Assembly: GCA_019637295.1 (NCBI GenBank)
Contig: JAHBVX010000010.1
Location: 124,001 to 188,000 of the forward strand
Direction: 5' to 3'
DNA: 64,000 nucleotides
From: Polyangiaceae bacterium
GTDB taxonomy: Bacteria; Myxococcota_A; Polyangia; Polyangiales; Polyangiaceae
Positions within the stretch are counted from its first letter, which is position 1, and every line of letters begins with the position of its first letter. The translations under genes were made by a program, and so were the position numbers. The notes beneath the pieces were generated by a model. That model did not search any database. It worked only from the letters and a program-made list of their open reading frames with translations, and had not been told where the DNA came from. Shown here one piece after another: positions 54,399 through 64,000 of the stretch.

Positions 54399-56609
54399 AT
54401 GCATACCCACGACCACGAACGACACCCGCGCACGCAGTGCACTCATCCAGCTGCGCCGAGCGTGGCGCCCTCGACCTCGAACGGGCCGAGCTCAACCGAG
54501 CTCGAGTACACCTGCCCGATGCACCCGGAGATCGTGCAGAAGGGACCGGGTAGCTGCCCGATCTGCGGTATGGCGCTCGAGCCGAAGGAGATCACGGCGG
54601 AGGAGCCCGAGGACCACGAGCTAAGGGACATGACCCGTCGCTTCGTGGTCAGTGCCGCCCTGTCGCTGCCTCTGCTAGCCGTGGCAATGGGGCACATGCT
54701 CATCCCCGCGGTCAACGCCGCCGTGCCGGGGCACGTGCGAGTCTGGATCGAGTTCGCGCTCGGCACGCCCGTGGTGCTGTGGGGCGCCTGGCCGTTCTTC
54801 GCGCGCTTCGCCGCGTCGCTCCGAACCCGGAACCTCAACATGTTCACGTTGATCGGCCTCGGCGTGGGCGTCGCGTACCTGTACAGCGTGGTCGCGCTGC
54901 TCATGCCGGGGGTCTTCCCGGCGCAGCTCAAGGACGCTCACGGCATGGTCGGCGTCTACTTCGAGACCTCAGCGGTCATCACCGCGCTGGTGCTCCTCGG
55001 GCAGGTCCTCGAACTCCGAGCGCGCAGCCGCACCGGGGCCGCCGTGCGCGCGCTGCTGGGATTGTCACCGAAGACAGCGCGCGTCGTCAGCGAGGACGGC
55101 GAGGAGGAGGTGCCGATCGAGCATGTCGTCGAGGGCGACCGCTTGCGCATCCGGCCCGGCGAGAAGGTGCCCGTCGACGCCGTCATCCTCGAAGGCGAAA
55201 GCGCAGTCGATGAGTCGATGATCACCGGCGAGCCGATCCCCGTCGACAAGAGGCCGGGAGACACGGTCATTGGTGGCACGCTCAACGCGCAGGGATCGCT
55301 CGTCGCGCGGGCCACGAAGGTCGGCAAGGACACGCTCCTCGCGCAGATCGTGCAGCAGGTCGCCGACGCACAGCGTTCTCGCGCGCCGATCCAGAAGCTC
55401 GCCGACCAGGTCTCCGCGGTGTTTGTCCCGGTAGTCATCCTCGTCGCACTGGTCGCGCTGGCCTCGTGGTGGCTCTTCGGTGGCGACGCTCGCGCGCTCG
55501 CAGTCACGAACGCCGTCGCGGTGCTCATCATCGCGTGTCCGTGCGCCCTTGGCCTCGCGACGCCGATTTCGATCATGGTCGCCATGGGGCGCGGCGCCTC
55601 GGCAGGCGTCCTCTTCAAGGACGCCGAGGCGATCGAGACCCTCCGCAAGGTGGACACGCTCGTCGTCGACAAGACCGGCACGCTCACCCTCGGCAAGCCG
55701 CGCCTCGTCGGCGTTTGGGCGGCCGAGGGAATCGTCGAGAACGACGTGCTGCGGCTCGCAGCGTCCCTCGAGCAGGCGAGCGAGCACCCGATTGGTGCGG
55801 CCATCGCGCTTGGCGCACAGCAGCGCGGGTTATCGCTCGCCAAGCCAGAGCGGTTCGAGGCGATGTCAGGCAAGGGGATCCGCGGACAGGTCGACGGTCG
55901 CGACATCGTCGTGGGTACGACGAAGCTCTTCGGCGAGCTTGGCATCACCGACACGCCTGACGCTGCGACGCTCGACGAGCGCCGCGCTGAGGGCCAGACA
56001 GCCATGCTGGTCGGAGTAGACGGAACCTTCGCGGCGATCGTGGGCGTGGCTGATCCCATCAAGGAGAGCACCCCGGAGGCGCTCGCCGCGCTCCGGGCCG
56101 AGGGCGTTCGCGTCGTCATGCTCACGGGCGACAGCGAGAAGACCGCCCAGGCCGTGGCCTCGAAGCTCGGCATCACCGAGGTCGTCGCCGAGGTCCTGCC
56201 CGGGGAGAAGGCGAAGGTGGTCGCCCGGCTCAAGAGCGAGGGGCGCTTCGTCGCGATGGCCGGCGATGGCATCAATGACGCCCCGGCCCTCGCGACCGCG
56301 CACGTCGGCGTCGCCATGGGCACCGGGACGGACGTCGCGATGCACTCCGCGCAAGTGACTCTCGTGAAGGGTGATCTGCGCGGCATCGTCCGCGCCCGGA
56401 CTCTCTCGCGCGCGACGATGAAGAACATCAAGCAGAACCTGTTCTGGGCGTTCGTCTACAACGCGGTGGGTGTGCCCGTCGCCGCAGGCGTGCTCTACCC
56501 CTTCGTGGGGCTGCTCCTCAGCCCAATGCTCGCGGCGCTGGCGATGAGCGCGAGCTCGGTGTCCGTGATCGGCAACGCGCTGCGTCTGCGAAGTGTACGG
56601 CTGCGGTAG
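54399..56609 (+). CDS. Copper-translocating P-type ATPase
   Basis: ATG 54399 with GAGGAC upstream is favoured over ATG 54360; it gives 736 aa starting MHTHDHERH. Residues 37-62 are a heavy-metal-binding domain (YTCPMHPEI...[12 protein letters not shown]). Eight TM helices follow. Key motifs: CPC at 380-382 in [13 protein letters not shown], phosphorylation Asp424 in [26 protein letters not shown] and [11 protein letters not shown]1B ATPases of this type export Cu+ (or Ag+) from the cytosol. No MxCxxC ferredoxin-like domain is present. Divergent from the His-tailed lipoprotein. Confidence 0.92.
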   Translation: MHTHDHERHPRTQCTHPAAPSVAPSTSNGPSSTELEYTCPMHPEIVQKGPGSCPICGMALEPKEITAEEPEDHELRDMTRRFVVSAALSLPLLAVAMGHMLIPAVNAAVPGHVRVWIEFALGTPVVLWGAWPFFARFAASLRTRNLNMFTLIGLGVGVAYLYSVVALLMPGVFPAQLKDAHGMVGVYFETSAVITALVLLGQVLELRARSRTGAAVRALLGLSPKTARVVSEDGEEEVPIEHVVEGDRLRIRPGEKVPVDAVILEGESAVDESMITGEPIPVDKRPGDTVIGGTLNAQGSLVARATKVGKDTLLAQIVQQVADAQRSRAPIQKLADQVSAVFVPVVILVALVALASWWLFGGDARALAVTNAVAVLIIACPCALGLATPISIMVAMGRGASAGVLFKDAEAIETLRKVDTLVVDKTGTLTLGKPRLVGVWAAEGIVENDVLRLAASLEQASEHPIGAAIALGAQQRGLSLAKPERFEAMSGKGIRGQVDGRDIVVGTTKLFGELGITDTPDAATLDERRAEGQTAMLVGVDGTFAAIVGVADPIKESTPEALAALRAEGVRVVMLTGDSEKTAQAVASKLGITEVVAEVLPGEKAKVVARLKSEGRFVAMAGDGINDAPALATAHVGVAMGTGTDVAMHSAQVTLVKGDLRGIVRARTLSRATMKNIKQNLFWAFVYNAVGVPVAAGVLYPFVGLLLSPMLAALAMSASSVSVIGNALRLRSVRLR

Positions 56610-56701
56610 CGGGAGCGAAGCAGCGGCCGCTCCGCAGGGTCCCCAAAAAACCACCCATCGCGGGCGGACGCGAGGCGGGCGCGGAGCGGTACGATCAACC
56701 C

Positions 56702-57958
56702 ATGAAGCGCATCGCACTCAGTCTGGCATTGCTCCTTGGTCCGGCCGCCTGCGGTGGCGACGACGATCCGAAGTCCTCCGCTTCAGGCGGGGCGTCGAGC
56801 GGCGGGACGTCGAGCGGCGGGACGTCGAGCGGCGGCGCGGCGGGAGCCGGCGGCACGGCGAGCGGCGGCGCGGCGGGAGCCGGCGGCGCGGCGAGTGGTG
56901 GCGCCTCGAGCGGTGGCGCCTCGAGCGGCGGGACCGGGGGACTGCCGAGCTACGCCGACATCAGCAAGCCAAAGATCTACGAGAAGGTCGATGATGGCGG
57001 CAACGCCAGCGCAGTCGCGTTGGATCCGAGCGGGACCCCGCACGTCGCGTACCGCAGGAGCACCGGCGTCGTCGCGCTGGCCAAGCGCGGAACCTCGGGC
57101 TGGGCGATCGATGAAGTCACCGGCTCTTCCCACTCGGGATCGTTCATGGCGCTCGGGTTCGCTTCGGACGGCACTCCGCACATCGCCTTTCGCACCGCCG
57201 ACAAGCTCCAACACGCGTCGAAGGGGGTGTCCGGGTGGACCGTCACCGAGGTGAGCACGGTGAACACCAACGCGCGAGTGGACATCGCGGTGGACGCCGC
57301 GGGCGGGCCCCACCTGGCATTCCAGAACCTCTCCGGTCCGCAGCTGGGCTACGCAAAATGGAGCGGCTCCGCCTTCGCCACGGAGGCCGTTGGTACCCAA
57401 TCCGGAGGCGCGCTCGAGGGCAATGGCCCCTCCATCGCCGTCTCGCCTACGGGTGTGGTGCACGTCGCGACGGGCCACGGCTCCGGCGCGAGCAGCGTCG
57501 GAAATGTCGCCATCCCGAACGCGACTACGGGCTGGGACGTCAGCGCGTTCGACGCCACGCCGCCGGCGAGCGGCAAGTACGACGCGACTGACGTCGCCTT
57601 CGATGCCTCCGGCGCGTTGCATGTCATCTACGTGCGCGAGGGCGGCATCCTACGCTACAACCTGCGCACGGGTACGACCTGGGGAACGCCCGTCGCCAAC
57701 GCAGGTCCGGTCGGCAACGCCCGGCTCGCTGTCTCGGCGGACGGCGCCGCCTACGTGGTCGGCAAGCCCTCGGGTGCGAGCTCGCTCTACATCCAACGCG
57801 TGGGGACCACGGGCATCTACCAAGTGTACCTCTCCACCGTGCTCGATCCCGAGTCTCCGGATCTGCCGAGCATCGCCGTGGACGCCAGCGGCGCGCCGCA
57901 CGTGTCGTTCAAGCGTGGCTCCCTGGCGTTCGTCAGCGTGTGGTACGCGTCGTACTGA
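56702..57958 (+). CDS. Lipoprotein with beta-propeller-like repeats
   Basis: A 418-aa product from ATG 56702. Lipobox GPAAC. A linker of about 60 Gly/Ala/Ser/Thr residues (repeats of SGGTSSGG and SGGAAGAGG) precedes repeats of about 45 residues, each with an ALDPSGTPHVAYR-like segment: ALGFASDGTPHIAFR, AVDAAGGPHLAFQ, AVSPTGVVHVATG, AFDASGALHVIYV, AVDASGAPHVSFK. This is the pattern of a beta-propeller with D-x-G-x-P-H-(V/I)-x-(Y/F) blade motifs. Probably exposed on the surface. Ligand unknown. Confidence 0.78.
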   Translation: MKRIALSLALLLGPAACGGDDDPKSSASGGASSGGTSSGGTSSGGAAGAGGTASGGAAGAGGAASGGASSGGASSGGTGGLPSYADISKPKIYEKVDDGGNASAVALDPSGTPHVAYRRSTGVVALAKRGTSGWAIDEVTGSSHSGSFMALGFASDGTPHIAFRTADKLQHASKGVSGWTVTEVSTVNTNARVDIAVDAAGGPHLAFQNLSGPQLGYAKWSGSAFATEAVGTQSGGALEGNGPSIAVSPTGVVHVATGHGSGASSVGNVAIPNATTGWDVSAFDATPPASGKYDATDVAFDASGALHVIYVREGGILRYNLRTGTTWGTPVANAGPVGNARLAVSADGAAYVVGKPSGASSLYIQRVGTTGIYQVYLSTVLDPESPDLPSIAVDASGAPHVSFKRGSLAFVSVWYASY

Positions 57959-58203
57959 GCCCACGCCGCCGCCGCGTCGAACCGGCATCAGCGCCAGTCG
58001 CGTCCGGAGCGCGGGCCCGCGCAGGTCGCCGGCGTGAGCCGCAGCTGGGCCTCGAGCGCCGGCGCCCGCGCCGCAGGCCGAGGTCTCCTTCACACACGGT
58101 CGAGCGTGGCGCCAGACTCTTGGCTCGGTTCGCTGCTCGGTGCGGCGCGGGAACGGCGGGATATCGCTTCCGGCCCAGTCGCCGCTCGGGCATGGTTCGC
58201 GGG

Positions 58204-58662
58204 ATGACCGAACCCAAGTGGTACTGGGCGGAGGCCGACGGCACGCCGAAGGCGGCCAACCTGGCCACCCTGCGCGCGTCGCTCTCGCTCTCGGCGCTGC
58301 CGCCCTTTGTGCTGGTGTGGCACACCGGGCTCGGCGAGTGGCTGCCGGCGTATCTGATCGGCGACCTGGCCAGGACGCTGGGTGTCGACGCGGTGGAGCC
58401 CGGCGACATCGATCCGTCGCTGACGGAGCCGCCGCCGGCGCCCGTCGAGTGGTACACCGAGTGCTATGGCGGCGCGCCACCCGCGTCGCTGACCCACGCG
58501 GTCGCGAACCTGTCGGCCACTCACGACGTCAGGACCGGGCAGCGCTTCGACCCGCAGCAGATGAAGACGTTGCTTGGGAAGAGCAAGGCGCTGCCCATCG
58601 GCGCGTTCCGCAACGTGGACGACTACCTGCGGCACATTCGGGCGCTGCGCGCGCAAGGCTGA
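58204..58662 (+). CDS. Small GYF_2-like domain protein
   Basis: ATG 58204 (ATG 58192 also in frame) gives 152 aa. Residues 4-55 (KWYWAEADGTPKAANLATLRASLSLSALPPFVLVWHTGLGEWLPAYLIGDL) resemble the GYF_2/DUF4339 fold, which often binds membrane partners. The C-terminal half is helical and charged. No TM helix. Function unknown. Confidence 0.55.
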   Translation: MTEPKWYWAEADGTPKAANLATLRASLSLSALPPFVLVWHTGLGEWLPAYLIGDLARTLGVDAVEPGDIDPSLTEPPPAPVEWYTECYGGAPPASLTHAVANLSATHDVRTGQRFDPQQMKTLLGKSKALPIGAFRNVDDYLRHIRALRAQG

Positions 58663-58714
58663 CCTCGCCGCAGAAGGGCGGGGGCTGACGCGAGAATGGG
58701 CATACACTGGGCGC

Positions 58715-59803
58715 GTGAGCACGTTGCCCCCCGCAGTACACGAGTTCGTCGACGACATCGCGCGCTGGCGGCGAGCGGTCGCGAGCCGAGCGCCGTCGTA
58801 CCATCGGGTGCTCCACGAGCTCGTGGAGCTACTCGAAGGCGACACCTCCGAGGCGCGCGCGCTGGCCGAGCGCTTCGCGGAGACCTGGGCGCACCGCGCA
58901 TTTCGCGTCTTCTACGACCGCCCGTTGCTGTTCCTGGCGTCGCTGCGGCTGGACGCGCTCGTCGACGGAGACGAGCACCCGCTCTGGCGCGCGCTCGGCG
59001 CGCCGGCACCGGAGCTCGAGTGCGTCACGCGGGAGCGACTGCTCGCGTCGCTGGGAGGCGAGTCCGTCTGGCGCTCGCTGCGCTCGAGGAGCGTACAGAC
59101 TAACGAGACCTCACGAGCGGTGGCGTGGCGGTGGCCCGCCGAGCTCATGGGCGCAACGGGCGAGGGGGCCCGGCCGCTCCGGTTGTTCGAGGTCGGGGCG
59201 GCGGCCGGGCTGAACCTGATCGCGGACCGCTTGTCCTCCCCGTGGAAGCGTGCGTCGGGCGAGCTGCTCTGCACCACGAACGCCCCTCGCGTGCTCGAGC
59301 GGAGCGGCATCGACGCCAGCCCGCTCGACGCGTGTGCCGCTGACGACGCCGCGTGGCTCCGGGCCTGCGTCTGGGCCGGCGAGACGGAGCGCCTCGCGCG
59401 ACTGGAGGCTGCCATCGCGGCGTTTCGCGCGTCGCCCGCGCGCGTGCAGCGGGGCGACGTCACGGAGGTGCCGGAGCGATTGCGAGCCCTCGGCGCCGCC
59501 CGCGAGCCGCCCGCGCTGGTCTTCGCGTTCCAGACCATCGTGCGGGACTACCTCGATGACGCAGCTCGCGCCTCGTACGAGCGCGGGATGCGAGGTTGGC
59601 TCGAGGACGCTCCCGTCGCGACGGCGGTGTGGACCGAGCTCGAAGCAGACCACGCCGATCCGAGCTTGCCCGTGACCTTGGTCGCCCACGCTCGGGATGA
59701 CGGCGGCGTCCGAGACTTCGTGCTGGGCAGCACCGGCCCCCACCCTGCGGTCGTCACCGTGAACGACGAGTCCGCGCGCGACTTCGCGCGGATCTTTCGC
59801 TAG
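58715..59803 (+). CDS. DUF2332 family protein
   Basis: GTG 58715 gives 362 aa. The frame opens earlier but is not protein-like. Features typical of DUF2332: SPSYHRVLHELVELLE-like start, ERFAETWAHRAFRVFYDRPLLFLASLRLDALV, QTNETSRAVAWRW, LFEVGAAAGLNLIADR, VFAFQTIVRDYL, VWTELEADHADPSLPVTLV. The family has a methyltransferase-like core with GxAAGLN. Enzymatic role is not known. Confidence 0.85.
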   Translation: MSTLPPAVHEFVDDIARWRRAVASRAPSYHRVLHELVELLEGDTSEARALAERFAETWAHRAFRVFYDRPLLFLASLRLDALVDGDEHPLWRALGAPAPELECVTRERLLASLGGESVWRSLRSRSVQTNETSRAVAWRWPAELMGATGEGARPLRLFEVGAAAGLNLIADRLSSPWKRASGELLCTTNAPRVLERSGIDASPLDACAADDAAWLRACVWAGETERLARLEAAIAAFRASPARVQRGDVTEVPERLRALGAAREPPALVFAFQTIVRDYLDDAARASYERGMRGWLEDAPVATAVWTELEADHADPSLPVTLVAHARDDGGVRDFVLGSTGPHPAVVTVNDESARDFARIFR

Positions 59804-59876
59804 CGGTGGCCCCCTCTGATACCATCCAGCAAGATGGGCGGAGCGAGCGAGGGAGCGAGAGCGAGATGAGCAACCG

Positions 59877-61154
59877 ATGAGTCCAACGGCCTCCAGCGAC
59901 TCGACGCCCCGTGGACTGCCGCTGCCCAGGGTGTTCGAGGGCCGCTATCAGCTGCGGCGATTGCTCGCAGCGAGCGTGAACTCGGACGTGTACGCCGCCG
60001 AGCACCTGCTGACACGACGGGCCGTGGCCGTGAAGGTCCCGCGGCCCGGCTCCAGCGCGGAGTGGGCGGCCCGCTCGCGTCGCGAAATGGAGGTGCTCGC
60101 GCTGCTCCGGGGTACCGGCGTGGTCGAGATGCTCGACGCTGGCTTCTCCGGCGAGGCTCCGTACATCGTGTTCGAGATGCTCGAAGGCCGAACCCTCGAC
60201 GGCATCCTCGCGGCGCGGGAGAAGCTCGAGTTCTGGGAGGTGCTCGAGCTCGGAGTCGCGTTGGCGCGGGCGCTGGAGCACTGCCACGAGCGCCTCGTCG
60301 TTCATCGCGACGTCAAGCCCAGTAATCTCTTCGTGGGCTCGAGCGGCGGCAGTCAGTTGAAGCTGCTCGACTTCGGGATCGCGAAGATCTTGGGCGAAGG
60401 TCCGCACGTGGACGCCAAGCTGACCCAGGAGCACGCGCTGATCGGGACCCTCGAGTACATGCCGCCGGAGGCGCTCTTGGCGGGCGAGGTCGATCAGCGC
60501 GCGGACATCTACGGCCTGGGCGTGACGCTGTACGAGTGCCTCACGGGCTCCGTACCCTTCGAGGGCAGCCTCGGGGAAGTGCTGCTCAAGGTCTCCACCA
60601 CCACGCCGCGCCCGCTGTCGGAGCTGCGAGACGACGTCCCCGACGCGTTCGCCGCGGCGCTCGATCGCTGCCTGCGCCGGGAGGCACATGAGCGGTATTC
60701 GACGATGGCCGAGGTGCGTTCGGCGCTGGAAGCCTGCGTTTCGCCAGCCGCCTCTGGCGCGCGAGCGCCGGGTCCGGCTCGACGCCGGGAGGACACCGCC
60801 GCGGACGCCCGAGCGCCGATCGCTCCGGGCGAGGTGGCCGCACAGCGTCGCTACCCGCGCGCGCCCTACGCAGCGCTCGCGCGCATCACGACGGCGTCGG
60901 GCTCCCACCTCGACGGCCGTGTGCAGGAGGTGTCGGAGGGAGGGCTGCAGTTCGTGGGCAGCCGTCCCATCTCGCAAGGCGAACAGGTGAGGCTGCGCTT
61001 CCCGCTGCCGGCGACCGGTCGCATCGCCGAGGTGGCCGCGACGGTCCGCTGGAATCGCGCCGCCCGCGGCAACAACGCCACCGGGCTCGAGTTCGAAGAC
61101 CTCCCCGAGACCGCACGCGACGAGCTTCGCCGCTACGTGGAGCTGATGTCGTGA
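59877..61154 (+). CDS. Ser/Thr protein kinase fused to PilZ domain
   Basis: A 425-aa cytosolic protein from ATG 59877. Kinase domain about 23-290: Lys53, HRDVKPSN with D145, DFGIAK (165-170), MPPEAL. The nucleotide loop is atypical: LLAASVNSDVYAAE, with no glycines where GxGxxG is expected. A disordered stretch leads to a PilZ-like domain (about 320-425) with RxxxR (R324-R328 in QRRYPR) and ExSxxG (E351-G356) in place of D/NxSxxG. PilZ binds c-di-GMP. No TM helix. Confidence 0.88.
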   Translation: MSPTASSDSTPRGLPLPRVFEGRYQLRRLLAASVNSDVYAAEHLLTRRAVAVKVPRPGSSAEWAARSRREMEVLALLRGTGVVEMLDAGFSGEAPYIVFEMLEGRTLDGILAAREKLEFWEVLELGVALARALEHCHERLVVHRDVKPSNLFVGSSGGSQLKLLDFGIAKILGEGPHVDAKLTQEHALIGTLEYMPPEALLAGEVDQRADIYGLGVTLYECLTGSVPFEGSLGEVLLKVSTTTPRPLSELRDDVPDAFAAALDRCLRREAHERYSTMAEVRSALEACVSPAASGARAPGPARRREDTAADARAPIAPGEVAAQRRYPRAPYAALARITTASGSHLDGRVQEVSEGGLQFVGSRPISQGEQVRLRFPLPATGRIAEVAATVRWNRAARGNNATGLEFEDLPETARDELRRYVELMS

Positions 61155-61183
61155 GCAGGCACCGCTGATTGGTGATTCACCGG

Positions 61184-61615
61184 TCAGACGAGGGGGTTTG
61201 CTGTCTCGAGCGCGGCGAACCGGTTGAAGTCACGGTCAACGGTCCAAAGCTCGGAGACGCCGTGAGAGATGCAGAGGGCGGCGATGCGTGCGTCGTGGAC
61301 TTTGGCACCCGTCACCTGGGAGGCTTGGAGCAGGCCTGCCAACGTTTCCCAGTATCCTTCCGCTTCGGTGAGGAGCCTCGAGTTGGGTGACCCCAACCAC
61401 TGTCGAGCTTGCTCGAGCGCCAGTTCCATCGGAGTCGGTGTCTTGTAGATTCGAGCGTTGGTAACGGTGGCGAGGAACTCGTGAATGCAAGGCCAGGGCA
61501 GCGCCCAACGCGCCTCTCCTTCAGCCAGCTGACGGACTACTCGCTCGGCCCCGTCGTGGAACGGCGAATCCGTTCGGTGCGAGTACACCAGGATGTTCGT
61601 GCCGACGGCGATCAC
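61184..61615 (-). CDS. PIN-domain protein with substituted first catalytic Asp
   Basis: GTG 61615 gives 143 aa beginning VIAVGTNILVYSHRTD. Family members read VIAVDTNILVY, so the first metal-binding Asp is Gly5, one base from GAC. Other acids are present (EFLATVTNARIY, VHDARIAALC, TVDRDFNRF). Toxic RNase activity is doubtful. Just upstream a frame ending with a TGA that overlaps the start (RFALRDLTYEGRGA) could be the tail of a lost antitoxin. No VapB gene is intact. Confidence 0.75.
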   Translation of the reverse strand: MIAVGTNILVYSHRTDSPFHDGAERVVRQLAEGEARWALPWPCIHEFLATVTNARIYKTPTPMELALEQARQWLGSPNSRLLTEAEGYWETLAGLLQASQVTGAKVHDARIAALCISHGVSELWTVDRDFNRFAALETANPLV

Positions 61616-61777
61616 GCGCCGCGGCCTTCGTACGTCAGGTCGCGTAGGGCGAAGCGTGGTGTTGCGCGCGCGGGCGGCCGGGTCGGCTGCCGCGGAGCCC
61701 AGTCGCCGTCGCCGCGTCGGACCGACCCGAGGCTGCTCGAACGGGGCGCAGGGTCGTTGCGCGGTCCGGGGAGATAT

Positions 61778-61799
61778 GTTAGTGAGCACTAACTCACTA
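61778..61799. promoter_or_regulatory. Overlapping palindromes at the TetR start
   Basis: GTTAGTG-AG-CACTAAC (61778-61793) is a perfect 16-bp palindrome. TAGTGAG-CACTAA-CTCACTA (61780-61799) is a second, overlapping perfect inverted repeat. Together they reach the ATG at 61799. This is the position expected for TetR self-repression. Confidence 0.75.
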
Positions 61800-62434
61800 T
61801 GCCCCCGACCCGCACCCGCCGGCCCGCCCCCGAGCGGCGGCGCCAGATTGCCGCTGCCATGCTGGACATCCTCGCTGCCGGCGGCGCCCGTGACCTGACC
61901 ACGCAGCGCATCGCCGACGCCGTCGGCGTCACCGACGCAGCCTTGTTCCGTCACTTCCCCGACAAGGACGCGATGGTGTCCGAGGCCATCGACCTGTTCG
62001 TTGCCCGCATGTCGAGCAGCTTCCCCGAGGACGCTGCGGAGCCGTTGCCTGCCTTGCGCGAGTTCTTCTCGCGACGGCTCGCGATGGTCAGCCAGTACCC
62101 CGAGATGATGCGCCTCGCGTTCAACGATCGGCTCGCGGAGGTCGCTGGGATCGACGGAGCGCGCACGGTCTCCGACATGGTGGAGCGCTCCGTGGGGTTC
62201 GTTCGCGACTGCCTGCTACGGGCACGACGCAAAGGCGAGATCAGCCAGGACGTGTCCGTCGACGTGTTGGTCTGGACCGTCACGGGTGTGCTGCGCGGCG
62301 CAGCGGGGGCACGCGGTGGGGGCGCCACCACTACGCAGCTGTCACCAGAGCAGGTCTGGACGGACCTCGAGAGGTTGCTGCGGGCCGAACCAACGACGTC
62401 GCGGGCTGCCCGCAAGTTTGTGAAGAAGAAGTAG
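61799..62434 (+). CDS. TetR/AcrR-family regulator
   Basis: A 211-aa product from ATG 61799. N-terminal helix-turn-helix: RRRQIAAAMLDILAAGGARDLTTQRIADAVGVTDAALFRHFPDKDAMV. The C-terminal ligand-binding part is helical. Its promoter contains two nested palindromes overlapping the start, suggesting autorepression, and possibly a nearly leaderless transcript. Downstream is the cytochrome-c-prime-like gene, 19 nt away, likely the operon partner. Ligand unknown. Confidence 0.92.
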   Translation: MPPTRTRRPAPERRRQIAAAMLDILAAGGARDLTTQRIADAVGVTDAALFRHFPDKDAMVSEAIDLFVARMSSSFPEDAAEPLPALREFFSRRLAMVSQYPEMMRLAFNDRLAEVAGIDGARTVSDMVERSVGFVRDCLLRARRKGEISQDVSVDVLVWTVTGVLRGAAGARGGGATTTQLSPEQVWTDLERLLRAEPTTSRAARKFVKKK

Positions 62435-62453
62435 TACCGAACAGGAGTTGCTC

Positions 62454-62951
62454 ATGACCTCAAGCTCACTTCGCACCGCGTATGCCCTGCTCGCGCTCGC
62501 CGCGGCGCTCACGTCGTGCAAGTCGCATCCGCAAGAGCCCGGCGCCGACCTTCACGCCGACCACGCCGGGAGCGCCCCCGCCACGGCCGCAGCCACCGCG
62601 GCGCTACCGCCCGCTCAGAACGCGGTACAGGCCGAGATGCGTCTGTTGCACGAGGCCACCCGCGACTGGGTGTCGGCCATCGCCAACAACACGCTCGAGG
62701 CGATCCCAACGGGCATCCACAAAGTTCACCAGGCCCGCACGGCGACCGAGAAGGCGCTGGAGAAGGGCGAGTACGAGCTGCCCAAGAAGGGAGGCACGCT
62801 CGACGACTTCAAGAAGCAGGACGAGGAGTTCCACGACGAGCTCGTGGCGCTGCTGAAGGCGTCCAAGGCCAATGATCTGGCCGCGACCACCAAGCAACTC
62901 GGCGTCGTGCTCGAGGGGTGCACGAGCTGCCACACCAAGTACCGGTTCTGA
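62454..62951 (+). CDS. Cytochrome-c-prime-like lipoprotein
   Basis: ATG 62454 has AGGAG (62443-62447) and gives 165 aa. Lipobox LTSC places the lipid on Cys22. After an Ala/His-rich linker, residues about 60-165 are four helices in the style of cytochrome c prime, with the single heme motif CTSCH at 156-160 close to the C-terminus (CTSCHTKYRF), as is normal for that family. Predicted to be a periplasmic lipid-anchored heme protein that binds small gases or carries electrons. Related to peroxide or NO stress by its neighbours (inferred). Confidence 0.8.
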   Translation: MTSSSLRTAYALLALAAALTSCKSHPQEPGADLHADHAGSAPATAAATAALPPAQNAVQAEMRLLHEATRDWVSAIANNTLEAIPTGIHKVHQARTATEKALEKGEYELPKKGGTLDDFKKQDEEFHDELVALLKASKANDLAATTKQLGVVLEGCTSCHTKYRF

Positions 62952-63032
62952 CGTATCCGGCGGAGCTGGCGCGAGCATCTCGCGCGGTCCGACTTGACGT
63001 CGGGGGCACCCCCAACTACGTTGTTGCAGCTG

Positions 63033-63048
63033 ATTCGTATTTAGGAAT
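63033..63048. promoter_or_regulatory. Candidate Fur/PerR-type box
   Basis: ATTCGTATTTAGGAAT is an imperfect palindrome: 12 of 16 positions match its reverse complement. It lies 1 nt before ATG 63050, in an AT-rich island in GC-rich DNA. A site of this kind would let the regulator repress its own operon with katG. Confidence 0.45.
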
Positions 63049-63049
63049 T

Positions 63050-64000
<951 letters not shown>

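Overview
The window is GC-rich bacterial chromosome with the hallmarks of a Myxococcota (Polyangia/Sorangium-like) genome. It carries four Hanks-type Ser/Thr kinases, many secreted lipoproteins with long Gly/Ala/Ser linkers, a MYXO-CTERM-type C-terminal tail, frequent GTG/TTG starts, an AlgB-like enhancer-binding protein and short intergenic gaps. I saw no rRNA, tRNA, CRISPR array or replication origin.

Layout. 1-738 is the C-terminal part of a TonB-like protein. 901-5928 is a phosphate-response block: two tandem PhoB-like regulators, a PhoR-like kinase, and an OprP/OprO-like porin. Direct repeats of GTCA with 11-nt period (Pho-box geometry) precede both regulators and the porin. 6047-13842 holds a 36-aa membrane microprotein, an AlgB-like activator, leucine dehydrogenase, a von Willebrand A lipoprotein, a YaeQ-family protein, and an ECF sigma factor with its membrane partner. 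13962-23544 is rich in kinases and surface proteins, including a cysteine-peptidase-fold lipoprotein with four somatomedin-B-like motifs and a kinase / TPR-PEGA-like / beta-helix lipoprotein operon. 23956-24607 is a VapBC-type module with a perfect palindromic operator. 24919-36907 holds a class II photolyase, a methyltransferase, an M19 dipeptidase, a Uma2 nuclease and a second TPR-PEGA/kinase operon.

36915-45317 mixes housekeeping genes (pgi, serine hydrolase, K+/H+ antiporter, universal stress protein) with nucleotidyltransferase-type genes and a remnant of one. 45355-47706 is a tandem triplication of a DUF3782-like PD-(D/E)XK gene whose middle copy has decayed. 47822-50807 has two tandem DUF4139 genes behind a short array of CACGAC repeats. 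50845-53138 is a decayed IS66 element between fragments of a DUF559-type and an MFS gene. 53232-56609 is a copper pair: a His-tailed lipoprotein divergent from a CPC-type P1B ATPase. 56702-61154 includes a beta-propeller-like lipoprotein and a kinase fused to a PilZ domain. 61184-64000 is an oxidative-stress block: a PIN protein, TetR regulator, cytochrome-c-prime-like lipoprotein, a Fur/PerR-type regulator and the start of katG. Fur and katG overlap by four bases.

Working themes are phosphate starvation (PhoB/PhoB/PhoR plus porin), kinase-coupled envelope proteins with a recurring domain plan, metal and peroxide defence, and a centre rich in toxin-antitoxin and mobile-element debris. All family assignments come from reading motifs; no database search was run.
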